Assembly: GCA_024223125.1 (NCBI GenBank)
Contig: JAAEOP010000471.1
Coordinates: 1 to 49,417, forward strand
Origin: Chloroflexota bacterium
GTDB taxonomy: Bacteria; Chloroflexota; Anaerolineae; Promineifilales; Promineifilaceae
DNA: 49,417 nt
Direction of reading: 5' to 3'
The notes beneath the pieces are model-generated. The model searched no databases. It was not told the DNA's origin and was given only the letters and a program-made list of their open reading frames with translations. A program made the translations under genes and the position numbers. Positions 15,931-25,543 of this stretch are shown here, one piece after another (positions within the stretch are counted from its first letter, which is position 1; each line of letters begins with the position of its first letter).

Positions 15931-16914
15931 ATGAATCCAAACTATCCTAAACGATTACAATTTGCTCATTTACCGACGCCTTTGGAAAAGCTGAAACGAC
16001 TCAGTAAACATCTGGGCGGGCCAGATATTTATATGAAACGTGATGACCAGACGGGGTTGGCTACGGGGGGGAACAAAACCCGTAAACTGGAATTTTTGGT
16101 AGCGGATGCGTTGGCTCAAGGTTGCGACCACCTTATTACGTTGGGTGCGGAGCAAAGCAACCATTGCCGGCAAACGGCCGCCGCTGCCGCAAAATATGGC
16201 CTGGGATGCAGCCTGGTTTTATCTGGTCATACGCCACAGAATTTAACTGGTAATTTGTTGTTAGACCAACTTCTGGGGGCGCATCTTTATTGGGCGGGGG
16301 AGCGTGACCGTAAAGAATTATTGCCTGAAGTTGTAGCTGAAGTGGAAGCGATGGGACGTAAGCCATATATTATTCCCCTGGGCGGTTCCAATGTGATGGG
16401 GGCCGCGAGTTATGTATGGGCGATGCAGGAGTTGATGGGGCAGCTTACGGCCGTGCCCATTAACATAGACTTTATTGTATTGGCTAGCTGCAGCGGCGGT
16501 ACACAGGCCGGTTTGGTGCTGGGCGCAAAAATAGTCGGCTTTCGCGGCCATATTTTGGGCATTAGTATTCAGTATACGGCCGAAGATTTGCAGATGCAGG
16601 TTGCTGCTCTAGCCACAGCCACCGCTACACATTTAGGATTGGGCACAACGGCCGTAGCTGACCGGGTAGAAGTGAATGATGATTATCTGGGCGGTGGTTA
16701 CGCTGTGGTTGGCGAAGTGGAACGGGAAGCAATCCAGATGACGGCGCAGTTGGAAGGCATTTTGCTCGATCCTGTGTACACCGGTCGGGCCATGGCTAGC
16801 CTCATTGATTTGATCCGGTGGGGCGCGTTTACACGCGGACAATCTGTTTTATTCTGGCATACCGGCGGCACGGCCGCGTTGCCTGCCTTTACTGACCGTT
16901 TGGTTGGAAAATAG
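15931..16914 (+). CDS. D-cysteine desulfhydrase / ACC deaminase family PLP enzyme
   Basis: A 327-residue fold-type II PLP enzyme. The ATG at 15931 is chosen since an upstream in-frame start would lie in the promoter. PLP lysine is Lys49 in TGGNKTRKLEF, followed by GAEQSNHCRQTAAAAAKYG and PLGGSNVMGAASYV. The C-terminal VLFWHTGGTAALPAF closes the phosphate pocket. Members degrade D-cysteine to pyruvate, sulfide and ammonia; the ACC deaminase alternative is not excluded. It stands alone behind its own promoter, with a short AGATTG/CAATCT hairpin and T-run after the stop that may terminate it. Confidence 0.85.
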   Translation: MNPNYPKRLQFAHLPTPLEKLKRLSKHLGGPDIYMKRDDQTGLATGGNKTRKLEFLVADALAQGCDHLITLGAEQSNHCRQTAAAAAKYGLGCSLVLSGHTPQNLTGNLLLDQLLGAHLYWAGERDRKELLPEVVAEVEAMGRKPYIIPLGGSNVMGAASYVWAMQELMGQLTAVPINIDFIVLASCSGGTQAGLVLGAKIVGFRGHILGISIQYTAEDLQMQVAALATATATHLGLGTTAVADRVEVNDDYLGGGYAVVGEVEREAIQMTAQLEGILLDPVYTGRAMASLIDLIRWGAFTRGQSVLFWHTGGTAALPAFTDRLVGK

Positions 16915-16947
16915 AGATTGGGAAACTCAATCTTTTAATTACCCTCC

Positions 16948-17478
16948 ATGAAACCTTTAATCGGCACCAATTTGAAGCGTTTTTTACGTGATTATAAGCG
17001 ACAGCACAGACCAGATATTGATCTGGTTGGTTTGTTGCAAAGTGTGGAGTATCCGGCCAATGTGGGTTCTATTTTTCGTGTGGCCGATGGCGCCGGGCTG
17101 ACGGAACTACTGCTGACCGGCATTACGCCCACGCCGCCACACCCCACCATTGACAAGGTGGCTCGTTATAAAAATTTGCGTGTACCCTGGCGGTATGAAA
17201 AGGATCCGCTTACGGCCGTGCAAAACTTAAAACGGGCCGGCTATCATATGGTGGCTGTGGAATTGGCAGATACGGCCGTGCCTTATCACCAATATGCCTA
17301 CCCCCGCCAAACCTGCCTCATTGTCGGCCATGAAGATCATGGGGTCACAAAAGCGACATTGGCTGAATGTGATGCGGCCGTGTTTCTACCCATGTACGGC
17401 AAAGGTCGTTCCCTCAACGTCCACGTTGCTTTTAGCATTGTGGTCTACCATATCCTTCACATGACCGTTGACCGATGA
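16948..17478 (+). CDS. TrmH/SpoU-family RNA 2'-O-methyltransferase
   Basis: 176 residues carrying the three SPOUT motifs in order: NVGSIFRVADGAG (38-50), IVGHEDHGV (about 125-133) and LPMYGKGRSLNVHVAFSIVVY near the end, which form the trefoil-knot S-adenosylmethionine site. The target (tRNA or rRNA ribose) is not clear. It is 33 bp after the desulfhydrase gene. No N-terminal RNA-binding extension beyond about 25 residues. Confidence 0.87.
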   Translation: MKPLIGTNLKRFLRDYKRQHRPDIDLVGLLQSVEYPANVGSIFRVADGAGLTELLLTGITPTPPHPTIDKVARYKNLRVPWRYEKDPLTAVQNLKRAGYHMVAVELADTAVPYHQYAYPRQTCLIVGHEDHGVTKATLAECDAAVFLPMYGKGRSLNVHVAFSIVVYHILHMTVDR

Positions 17479-17516
17479 CGGTCGTCCGTCCATCATCGTC
17501 CATTTCCCATTCTGGC

Positions 17517-17545
17517 TTGCCACCTGTCCTTTGCTCTTGTATACT
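17517..17545 (+). promoter_or_regulatory. sigma-70-type promoter for dnaN
   Basis: TTGCCA (17517-17522), 17-bp spacer, TATACT (17540-17545), about 50 bp before the dnaN ATG. Confidence 0.55.
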
Positions 17546-17595
17546 AACTGCATTAGATATGCGGGTAATTACAACAAAACTTCGGGAGTGAGGAT

Positions 17596-18729
17596 ATGAA
17601 CGTCTCATGTTTGCAAGAAAATTTGGCTAAAGGCTTAAATATTGTTGGACGTGCTGTCAGTACACGCTCTACTTTGCCGGTATTGGCCAATGTATTGTTG
17701 GAAACGGATAACGGCCGTCTCAAACTCTCGGCCACCAATCTGGAAATTGTTGTCACTTGCTGGATTGGGGCCAAAATAGAAGAAGAAGGAGCCATCACTG
17801 TTCCCGCCCGTACATTTAACGATCTGGTCAGCGCCTTACCTCAAGAACGGGTGGAATTGATGCTCCACGAGCAAACGCAAACATTGCATATCAGTTGTGC
17901 CCGCACTGAAGCCAACATTAAAGGAATTGATGCCCAGGAGTTTCCTCTGGTTCCCCAGCCCGACAAAGAAAATCGCATTCGGGTGGAGACTGATATCTTC
18001 AAACAAATGGTGCAGCAAGTTGCTTTATCGGCCGCTACCGACGATACCCGGCCCACCTTGACTGGTGTTTTCACGACTTTTGACGGGGGACAAGTTCTTA
18101 TGGTGGCTACGGATGGGTTCCGGCTCTCTATGCGCTCCGCTCACATTCCCGGTCGGGTAGACGAAAAGACTTCAGTGCTGATTCCGGCACGGGCGCTGCA
18201 TGAATTGGCTAGAGTGATTATTGATGGCAATGATGCCATCTATATTTCTTTACCAGAGGGGCGGAACCAAATTATATTTGATATGGGAGATGTGGTATTG
18301 GTATCGCAGCTGATTGACGGCAATTTCCCAGACTACACCCCTATCATTCCTAAAACCAGCCATACGCGCACAGTGATGGGTACGGCCGAATTCCGTAAAG
18401 CATGTAAAACGGCCGAGATATTCGCCCGTGAATCCAGCCATACAGCCCGCGTCAAAGTAGACCCAGGGGATGAAATTACGCCCGGAAATGCTATTATTGC
18501 CGCTACCAGTTCGGAAACGGGGGATAATGTAGCCCAAATAGATGCCAATGTGGATGGCGAAGCGATTGAGATTGCCTTCAATGTGAAGTATATGACGGAT
18601 GTATTAAATGTGATTGATACGCCTCAGGTAGCTTTAGAAACGACCACCCCCATGGAACCTGGCGTCCTCAAACCAGTAGGTGATACAGATTTTATCCATA
18701 TTATTATGCCTATGCACTTCGGCCGCTAA
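17596..18729 (+). CDS. dnaN: DNA polymerase III sliding clamp (beta subunit)
   Basis: A 377-residue beta clamp. The three-domain repeat is visible: NIVGRAVSTRSTLPVLANVLLE early, LTGVFTTFDGGQVLMVATDGFRLS in the middle, and the end FIHIIMPMHFGR corresponding to the usual YLIMPMRL. It encircles DNA and tethers the replicative polymerase. GGGAGTGAGG precedes the ATG. It is not next to dnaA, recF or gyrB here, so this is not an obvious origin region. The C-terminal HFGR in place of the common RL ending is a mild variation near the partner-binding pocket. Confidence 0.93.
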   Translation: MNVSCLQENLAKGLNIVGRAVSTRSTLPVLANVLLETDNGRLKLSATNLEIVVTCWIGAKIEEEGAITVPARTFNDLVSALPQERVELMLHEQTQTLHISCARTEANIKGIDAQEFPLVPQPDKENRIRVETDIFKQMVQQVALSAATDDTRPTLTGVFTTFDGGQVLMVATDGFRLSMRSAHIPGRVDEKTSVLIPARALHELARVIIDGNDAIYISLPEGRNQIIFDMGDVVLVSQLIDGNFPDYTPIIPKTSHTRTVMGTAEFRKACKTAEIFARESSHTARVKVDPGDEITPGNAIIAATSSETGDNVAQIDANVDGEAIEIAFNVKYMTDVLNVIDTPQVALETTTPMEPGVLKPVGDTDFIHIIMPMHFGR

Positions 18730-18831
18730 TTTGGATTGCGTGGGTTGGGAGCGCAGCCCCTTTGCAATTATTGTGTTGACATCCATTCTGGTTGTGGCTG
18801 CAATGTGACCACATTACTGTAGAGGTGTGAG

Positions 18832-19128
18832 ATGGCTGAAAAAATAGGTGTACGCGAGTTAAAAAATCAAACTTCTAAGGTTGTACGAGCGGTACGCGAA
18901 GAGATGGTAGAGTATATTATTACTGTGCATGGTGAGCCAGTGGCGTTGATACGGCCGTTAACACGGGAAGATTCTGAACAGTTACAACGTGAGCAGATAG
19001 CAGATGCTCTGGCTGATTTGGATATGCTGGCACAGGAAATTGCGGTCGGATGGACGGCCGAAAAATTGGGAACAGAAATATTGGAAGATATGCGGGAAGA
19101 AAGATGTCAGTCGTTGACGCCAGCGTAA
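18832..19128 (+). CDS. Phd/YefM-type antitoxin
   Basis: 98 residues. The N-terminus (IGVRELKNQTSKVVRAVREEMVEYIITVHGEPVALIRPL) is the typical Phd/YefM DNA-binding fold, and the acidic C-terminal half would wrap the toxin. It overlaps the following PIN-domain gene by 25 bp (ATG at 19104), the usual arrangement. Because the toxin is truncated, this may now be an orphan antitoxin. Confidence 0.85.
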   Translation: MAEKIGVRELKNQTSKVVRAVREEMVEYIITVHGEPVALIRPLTREDSEQLQREQIADALADLDMLAQEIAVGWTAEKLGTEILEDMREERCQSLTPA

Positions 19129-19381
19129 TTGTTGCAGTCGTGAATCCTGAAGAACCTTTTCACAGTGAATGCCGATCTTGGTTGGGAGAGGTTTTGCTTT
19201 CAGGACAGAAAGTATATGCACCGGTTATTATTTTGGCTGAACTGGGGGCTGCCCTAAGTCGAGGTCAGAACGATCAGAATTTGGCTCAACGGGTGATTGG
19301 GTTTTTATCCCAAGAGACAATGTGAAGCATTTCAGAGTTATTAACGACCTGGATGGACAACAATCTTATCAACGGCCGTAA
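19104..19381 (+). pseudogene. VapC-type PIN-domain toxin, truncated
   Basis: The frame from 19104 encodes 73 residues (MSVVDASVIVAVVNPEEPFHS...APVIILAELGAALSRG...GFLSQETM) and stops at 19325. A PIN RNase is normally about 130 residues. Asp5 and Glu49-type acids of the active site are present, but the second half with the remaining acids is missing. A different frame from 19322 continues with KHFRVINDLDGQQSYQRP, resembling the next PIN segment, and ends at 19381. A frameshift followed by loss of the 3' half is the simplest reading. Confidence 0.7.
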
Positions 19382-20148
19382 CTATTGAGGGCAACAAGAC
19401 TGAGCTGATGTCTAACTGTGTCTGTGTCTGGACTGCTTTCAATGATACGCCCCCAATTATTGCCAATAAGTTTGCCGTTCAAAAAGACCCCACCACCAGA
19501 CGCACCCAATTCAATAAAGTGATTGACTTCCATACGCGGCAAGCCACTGTCCCGGTAAATTGTCTTTATTTGTGTCCAGACGACTTGCGTATGATCTTGC
19601 CCATCCCAATCTATCTGGGCCACTTCTGCGCCTGGATGTAGCTGGTTGGTATCATTGTCAGCTATCTGTGCCGAGCCAATATCGGCGTGGGTGAAAAAAC
19701 CTTCTCCGGCCACAGCGCCAAAGTCAAGTAGGGTGGTTTCTCCTGTTTCGGACGCAATAACAAAGACATCTAACGGTGCATGATCTAGCACGGCCGTTCC
19801 GTCCAGCCGATACACAGACACACCGGTAAAGCTGCTGTTAGCATGTTGGCTGTATACATCCAGTTGCGATAGAGGAATGCCGAAATGGTTATGGGTGAGC
19901 AAGTATTGGCCGTCTATCACCGTCGCATGACTGATCGTGCCATAGATTCGTTCTACCCTATCCCTACTATCTATCTCAATCCAGCCGTGTAAGGCGATCC
20001 GTACTGTTGTCTTCAAGATAGCTTGCTCCATTTCCTCGCACTGTTGTTTTTGCCAGGGCAACGGCCGTTGGCAAGAACCACCATCAGAAATAAACCCCGT
20101 CATCACACCCAATCCCAACAATATTGTGAGCCACAGCAACTTTTTCAT
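19369..20148 (-). CDS. secreted trypsin-like serine protease (putative)
   Basis: 259 residues from the second of two adjacent ATGs, 6 bases after GGAGG. An N-terminal signal peptide (MKKLLWLTILLGLGVMTGFI) is followed by a chymotrypsin-like pattern: LLTHNHFG (His), LDHAPLDVFVI (possible Asp) and ELGASGGGVFLNGKLIGNNWG (Ser in GASGG). Family-level assignment rests on these motifs only. It is probably exported. It runs divergently from the interrupted regulator, and the roughly 115-bp gap holds the regulator's promoter. Confidence 0.65.
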   Translation of the reverse strand: MKKLLWLTILLGLGVMTGFISDGGSCQRPLPWQKQQCEEMEQAILKTTVRIALHGWIEIDSRDRVERIYGTISHATVIDGQYLLTHNHFGIPLSQLDVYSQHANSSFTGVSVYRLDGTAVLDHAPLDVFVIASETGETTLLDFGAVAGEGFFTHADIGSAQIADNDTNQLHPGAEVAQIDWDGQDHTQVVWTQIKTIYRDSGLPRMEVNHFIELGASGGGVFLNGKLIGNNWGRIIESSPDTDTVRHQLSLVALNSYGR

Positions 20149-20229
20149 CATCGTCCTCCGTATCAATAAGTTGCTGTCACTATTGCAACCGGACGTTGAC
20201 GACTGGTAAGCCAACGCATGAACAGAACG

Positions 20230-20256
20230 TTGACATTCCGTTGACAATGGTACAAT
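20230..20256 (+). promoter_or_regulatory. promoter of the BTAD regulator, possibly leaderless
   Basis: TTGACA (20230-20235), 15-bp spacer, TACAAT (20251-20256). The ATG at 20263 is 6 bp after the -10 box, about where transcription would begin. The short spacer is suboptimal. Confidence 0.45.
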
Positions 20257-20262
20257 GGGGGT

Positions 20263-23200
20263 ATGTGTGACTTGTCGCTCTCCCTGATAGGAGTATTTTC
20301 GGCCGTGTATGATGAACGGCCGTTAACCCATTTCCGCACCAAAGCCGTCCAGGCACTGCTCATTTATCTTGTCTGTCAGCGTGAACAGACTCATTCACGG
20401 GAGGGGTTGATGGCTTTGCTGTGGCCGGAGTTGCCGCTCAAATCTGCACAAGGCAATTTGCGCCATGCACTTTACCATTTGCGCCAGACCATCCCTGAAA
20501 TAAGCGGCGCATCCAGTGAAACTGTGCCCTTTTTGTTGGCTGATCGGCAGACGATACAGGTGAATCCAGACGGCCGTTACCACCTGGACCTCGCCGAATT
20601 TGAAACCCTCACCGGTTCTCAAGCGTCAATAACAGATTTGGAAACGGCCGTTTCCCTCTATCGTGATGATTTTCTGGTCGACTTCTACTTGTCTGACAGC
20701 CCAGACTTTGAAAGTTGGGCGCAGACCCGCCGCACTGATTTGCGCCGCCACCTGCTCGATGCGCTATCACGCCTGACGGACGAACAGATCAAACGAGAAA
20801 ACCTGGAACAGGCGGAAACATATGCCCGTCGTCAACTGGAAATTGATAATCTACGTGAAGAAGCGCACCGACAGTTGATGGTTGTGTTGGCCTAGAACGG
20901 CCGTCGCACCGCTGCCCTCACTCATTGCCAAACCCTACGCCAACTGCTGCAAGATGAATTGCAAATCGAACCTTCAACAGAAACGGAGACGCTCGTAGCA
21001 GCGATTCGTACCGATTCGTTGTCCGCAGGAGTCAGAGAGCCAAAAACAACCGAGGATACGGCCGCTCCACCACATAATCTGCCTACGCAAGCTACCCTCT
21101 TTATCGGCCGTCAGGCAGAGTTGACAGCGCTTGATGCGTTTTTGTCAGATGGGAATACACGGCTGGTGACTATTACGGGACCGGGCGGTATTGGCAAAAC
21201 ACGGTTGGCGTTGGCGGCCGCTGAACGCCAACAGGAGCGGCAGAACTTTCGTCACGGTGTCTTTTTTGTGCCGCTGGCCGGTATAGACGACAGTGAACGT
21301 ATTGTTTCGGCCGTTGCGGCCGCGATGGAGATACGGTTGGAGCGGGGCGAAGCGCAATTGTTGAAACGGTTGCGGACGAAACAACAACGGCTGCTATTGG
21401 ATAATTTTGAACAGGTGATGGATGGTGGCGTTGTGGTGACACGTTTGTTGCAGGCGGCGCCCCGTTTACAAATTCTGGTCACATCACGGGAACGACTGCG
21501 GCTGCAAGGGGAGCAGCTTTATCCCATTCAGGGACTATCGGAGGCGGAAACGCTCGGTCAAAACGAATCCCTGCAACTATTTTTGCAGGCAGCCCGGCGT
21601 GTACAGCCTAATTTTGAACCAACGGCCGAAAACGCAGCCGCATTGCACCAGATTTGCCGCCTGGTTGAGGGGATGCCCTTGGCATTGGAACTGGCGGCTG
21701 CCTGGGTAGATTTGCTCACACCGAGGGAAATCGCCGCTGAAATCCAGTGCAATCTTGATTTTTTGGCTTCCGATTTGCGTAATATACATGCCCGGCATGG
21801 CTCTATGCAAGCGGTTTTCGATGTTTCTTGGCAACGCCTTTCGCCCGGCGAACAACGTTTGTTGGCACAGGTAACTGTTTTTCGGAATGGTTTTACGCGG
21901 GAGGCGGTTGCGGCCGTGACCCAGGCGTCTCTACACGATCTGGCTGTTTTGGTTAACAAATCGCTGCTGAATTTTAATGGCGACAACGGCCGTTACCACA
22001 TACACGGCTTGCTGAGGCAATATGCAGCGGCTCAACTGGAGGCGGATACTGCCCTACGAGATCGCCACTGTGATTATTATTGTAAATGGATGGGAGTTCA
22101 GGCTGACAGGCTGCATGGGCCGAAACAGATGATTGCCGTGTACGAGATTCAGGCGGATTTGGATAATGTTCACACGGCCGTTAGCCATGCTTTGCAGCAA
22201 GAGCAATCCACAGACTTGGTGGCAGCCCTGTTCAACCTTACTGAATATTATCGTGTGCGTGGCCAACGTCAGGAGGGAATCAAGTTTTACCAGCCCATTT
22301 ATGATGTTCTCAACAACCAACCAGACCTGACTCCTTTTATCCTGTTCTGGACGACGATGTGGCTAGGCGAGTTTCATGGTGTCCTTGATCAGTTTCCCAC
22401 GTTTGAAACATTTCAACAGCAGGCAAAGATGCTGCTGGAAATGCCTTTCTTTCAGCGGCGGGATACACGGGCGGAGCGGGCAGCTTGGCTGCATCAGGAA
22501 GGCTATCGGCTAATCCAGCGAGATCCGACTGCATCCGTCCAACTGTTTCGCCAAAGCCAGGACTTGATACAGACGCTGGACAACCAGGCCTGGTTAGCTC
22601 GTAATCTGATTGGACTGGCGCGTGCGGCACGAAATGTAGGTGATTTGGATTTGGCGCGGGATGCTATGGTGCAAAGTTTTTCACTCTTTCAAGCATTGGG
22701 CAATCCTTTACGCCAGATTGAAGCCCGAATTTTGATGGGTAATCTGGCTACCGTCGCCGGTCATTATGACGAGGCAGAAAGATGGCTGCATGAGGGCATC
22801 GCCCAACTGCGACATATAAACCATCCTGAATTGTTGGGTTTAGGTTTATGGTATTTGGGTACGGCCCAAATGTTTAACGGCCGTTTTGAGGCCGCATTAC
22901 AGACAAATCAAGAACGTCAACGGGTAGATGAAGAATTGGATAATCCCTCAAGAGCGCGGTTGTTTGAGGCTCAAATTCGGCTGCATTTGGGCGAATATGA
23001 GCAGAGCGCCATGCTGGGGCAAGAGGCTTTGCGCGCAGCTCAAACTATTAAAGAAAACAGGATTGTCAATGAAGGGCTGCGATTGCTCGGTATACTGGCG
23101 CTGGTTAAGGGGGACAGCATCGAGGCTCTTGCTCGGCTGAAGGCCAGTGAAAATCTGGTACAGAAGGGTCGGCTTTGGACACGTTTTTTTAGCAATCAGA

Positions 23201-23547
23201 ATTTTTTCGGTTTGGTGGCTACTATTGAAGAGGAAACGGCCGTTGCTCAACAATACATCATCCAGGCGATCCAGGAAGCGGTTGAGCAACAGATTGAGGT
23301 AAAGTTAGCTGCATCCTTTGCGGTTGCAGCTTGCCTGAATGCGGTGCAGGAAGAGCCAGAGCAGGCCATTACTCTGTATGCGCTGGCGCAGCAGCATCCC
23401 TTTGTAGCCAACTCGCGCTGGTTTGCAGATGTGATTGGGAACCGGGTAACGGCCGCTGCCGCCACTCTTCCCCCTGAAGTTGTCACCGCTGCTCAAGCAC
23501 GCGGGCAAGCAATGGATTTGTGGGAAACGGCCGAATTGTTGTTATAG
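20263..23547 (+). pseudogene. BTAD/SARP-type activator with NB-ARC-like ATPase and TPRs, split by in-frame amber codon
   Basis: One frame of about 1,094 codons interrupted by TAG at 20893-20895. Before it: an OmpR/PhoB-like DNA-binding domain (THSREGLMALLWPELPLKSAQGNLRHALYHLRQ) and the BTAD domain, ending EEAHRQLMVVLA. After the TAG the same frame continues NGRRTAALTHCQTLRQLLQDELQIEPS, which completes the BTAD domain, with no start codon of its own. Then an ATPase: P-loop GPGGIGKTRLA, Walker B LLLDNFEQV, a winged-helix region, and C-terminal TPR-like helices. A single C-to-T change from CAG would explain the stop. Alternatives are readthrough or a sequencing error. Confidence 0.85.
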
Positions 23548-23656
23548 GTGTGCCATGGAGGCAAAATGGCGCTTAATTTTTCATCTTTGTCTTCCGATTT
23601 GGACTATGTTTTAACCCTAAAAATGAGCATTCCTACACGGGGCGGTCTCGTTTCGA

Positions 23657-23662
23657 TATAAT
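23657..23662 (+). promoter_or_regulatory. -10 box of a leaderless acylphosphatase transcript
   Basis: A perfect TATAAT ends 5 bp before the ATG at 23668. No good -35 and no Shine-Dalgarno sequence are seen, which fits a leaderless mRNA. Confidence 0.45.
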
Positions 23663-23667
23663 CCCCT

Positions 23668-23961
23668 ATGATGGAGAAAGAAAGAGGGTTGAAGCGAGTT
23701 GAAGCAACTGTATACGGTCGTGTACAAGGCGTCTCGTTCCGGTATTACACTCAATTAGAAGCACGACGGCTGGGCATTAATGGGTGGGTAGCCAATCGCC
23801 CCGATAGATCGGTGCATACCGTTGCCGAAGCTCCTGAAGATAGTTTGCGAAAATTTATTGACTTTTTACACCGGGGGCCGCCTATGGCCTGGGTAGAAAA
23901 CGTAGATGTGAGATGGCAGGAAGCCAGCGGCGAATTCAGGCAGTTTGCAATTCGGTGGTAA
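23668..23961 (+). CDS. acylphosphatase
   Basis: A 97-residue acylphosphatase that hydrolyses carboxyl-phosphate bonds. The catalytic arginine is Arg25 in [12 protein letters not shown] and the asparagine is Asn43 in [11 protein letters not shown], both in the standard two motifs. The usual VEVVAEG is changed to HTVAEAP. Two ATGs stand in tandem at 23668 and 23671, right after a TATAAT box, with no ribosome site, so a leaderless message is likely. Confidence 0.88.
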   Translation: MMEKERGLKRVEATVYGRVQGVSFRYYTQLEARRLGINGWVANRPDRSVHTVAEAPEDSLRKFIDFLHRGPPMAWVENVDVRWQEASGEFRQFAIRW

Positions 23962-24040
23962 GTATGCTGATTGAGTGATAAGAATTTGCCACAGAGAACT
24001 CAGAGATTTTCCTCTGTGATCTTGTATATTAAAAAGGATT

Positions 24041-24133
24041 GTAACTATTCAGCTTCCAGAGGTGCGACGCACTTGCAAAGAGCAGCGGCATTGACATTAC
24101 TCTGGGAAAAGTGCGTCGCACCTGTACAGTTAC
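24041..24133. mobile_element. MITE-like element copy 2 (93 bp)
   Basis: 93 bp, differing at three bases from the copy at 7240. Ends GTAACTATTCAG and (complement) GTAACTGTACAG, inner arms AGGTGCGACGCACTT and AAGTGCGTCGCACCT. It is flanked by a perfect 8-bp duplication AAAGGATT (24033-24040 and 24134-24141). It lies 38 bp upstream of the FecR-like gene start. Confidence 0.92.
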
Positions 24134-24171
24134 AAAGGATTTATAACGCAACCAGGGTTAGCCTAAAAATA

Positions 24172-25452
24172 ATGATACTAGAAGAAAAACAGATTTTAGA
24201 ACGGCAACGTCTGGCCTGGATTGTTTTATTGGTCAGTTTTTCCATAACCGTACTTATTTGCATTTCTACGCCTTTTTTCGTAAGCGCCACGCTGCAAAGC
24301 TCAACACGGTTATTAAATGTTTTAGTGCAGGCCAATCAAGGCACAGTGGGTATTGACGATCAATCCGGGGGACGGCGGGCAGCCATTGTGGGGGGCGCCG
24401 GGCAGTTGATGACTCCTGATGAACATGTTTTAACTGGTAATACGGCAACGGCTCTGATCAATTTTATGCTTCCGGAAAATGAAGGACAGGTTACGGCCGC
24501 TTTTCAAATTTTCAGTAATACGGATATACAGTTGTTGGAAGCCGAGACGCCGCGCTTTGGACTTAGTAAAAACGGCCGTTTCATTCAGGCGCGTTTGGAT
24601 AATGGCCGGGTGCGGATTTCTTTACCTGAGGATGAGGAACGGCCGATGACCGTGCAGTTAGAGACACCTCAAGGCAACCTTCTCATTGAAGAACCAGGTC
24701 AATATAATGTTGTTGTGACCAATGAGGAGGTGCAGGTAACGGTGCAAGAGGGTCGTGCCAATATTGCCGCCGCCGGTCAATCTATGCTAATCCAGGCTGG
24801 GGAACGGGCCAAAATTCCCAATGGGTCAACACCATTAGGCCCGTTGGGTACAGAGCGCAATCTCATCTTGAACGGAGATTTTAGCCGAGAAACAGAGCAG
24901 TGGATTATCAATCCCTGGATTGTAGATCAAGCCGCCCAACCGGAAGGACAGGTGCGTGTTCTAAACCAGGGGGGCAAATCTCGCTTAAATATTGTCCGGC
25001 AGGGGGTTGGTCAGGCAGAAGTATCATTGCGCCAATCTATTAATCAGGATGTCACTGAATTAGATTCTTTGCGGCTGCTGCTAACATTCCGAGTGATTAA
25101 CCAGGATTTAGGTGTCTGTGGTGTGAAAGGGAGTGAATGTCCTCTATTTATTCGTATTAATTATGTGGATGAAGAAGACGCTAGTCGTACCTGGCAGCAA
25201 GGCTTTTATGCCACTGGTGAAGTAGATGCAAGCCTGACTCCAGATACTTGTACTACCTGCCCGATGATTCAAGATTTACATGTTCCGGTGCCTTTGCAAC
25301 AAGATTATTTTTATGAGATTGAGGATTTTCGGCAGACGTTGGCCTTACACGGCCGTTTGCCTCCCCGCTTTATCGAAAGTATCTTACTCATTTCTTCCGG
25401 TCATACCTTTGAAATAGAAATTGGAGATATTGCTCTTCTTGCTGAAGATTAA
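24172..25452 (+). CDS. FecR-domain membrane protein with C-terminal carbohydrate-binding-like module
   Basis: 426 residues from the ATG at 24172. The frame is open further upstream only because it reads through the inserted MITE. A single transmembrane segment (about 13-35, LAWIVLLVSFSITVLICIST) is followed by a FecR-like region (GQLMTPDEHVLTGNTATALINFML, RVRISLPED, QLETPQGNLLIEEPGQYNVVV) and, from about residue 225, a jelly-roll-like part beginning NLILNGDFSRETEQWIINPW. Similar proteins are anchored outside the membrane. FecR relatives normally relay signals to sigma factors, but none is encoded here, so the role is open. Confidence 0.7.
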   Translation: MILEEKQILERQRLAWIVLLVSFSITVLICISTPFFVSATLQSSTRLLNVLVQANQGTVGIDDQSGGRRAAIVGGAGQLMTPDEHVLTGNTATALINFMLPENEGQVTAAFQIFSNTDIQLLEAETPRFGLSKNGRFIQARLDNGRVRISLPEDEERPMTVQLETPQGNLLIEEPGQYNVVVTNEEVQVTVQEGRANIAAAGQSMLIQAGERAKIPNGSTPLGPLGTERNLILNGDFSRETEQWIINPWIVDQAAQPEGQVRVLNQGGKSRLNIVRQGVGQAEVSLRQSINQDVTELDSLRLLLTFRVINQDLGVCGVKGSECPLFIRINYVDEEDASRTWQQGFYATGEVDASLTPDTCTTCPMIQDLHVPVPLQQDYFYEIEDFRQTLALHGRLPPRFIESILLISSGHTFEIEIGDIALLAED

Positions 25453-25489
25453 ATAACCGTCATTTTTTACTTGTCGTATATCTGGGATT

Positions 25490-25526
25490 GAGATTGGGAG
25501 ATTGAGAGATTTAATCTCCCAATCTC
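25490..25526. repeat. intergenic hairpin, GAGATTGG family
   Basis: Perfect 14-bp arms GAGATTGGGAGATT (25490-25503) and AATCTCCCAATCTC (25513-25526), followed by TTTG, between the FecR-like gene and murA. It could act as a weak terminator. It is a relative of the hairpin at 3463-3501. Confidence 0.8.
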
Positions 25527-25543
25527 TTTGAGGAATAAGTATC

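Noticed and set aside
17479..17595. Replication origin next to dnaN
   Set aside because: No cluster of DnaA boxes, no AT-rich unwinding region and no dnaA gene nearby.
24091..24096. TTGACA inside the MITE as an outward promoter
   Set aside because: No acceptable -10 hexamer lies 16-18 bp downstream in either complete copy.
23971..24171. Upstream extension of the FecR-like gene
   Set aside because: The frame is open only because the 93-bp MITE happens to lack stops in that frame. The N-terminal membrane segment fits the ATG at 24172.
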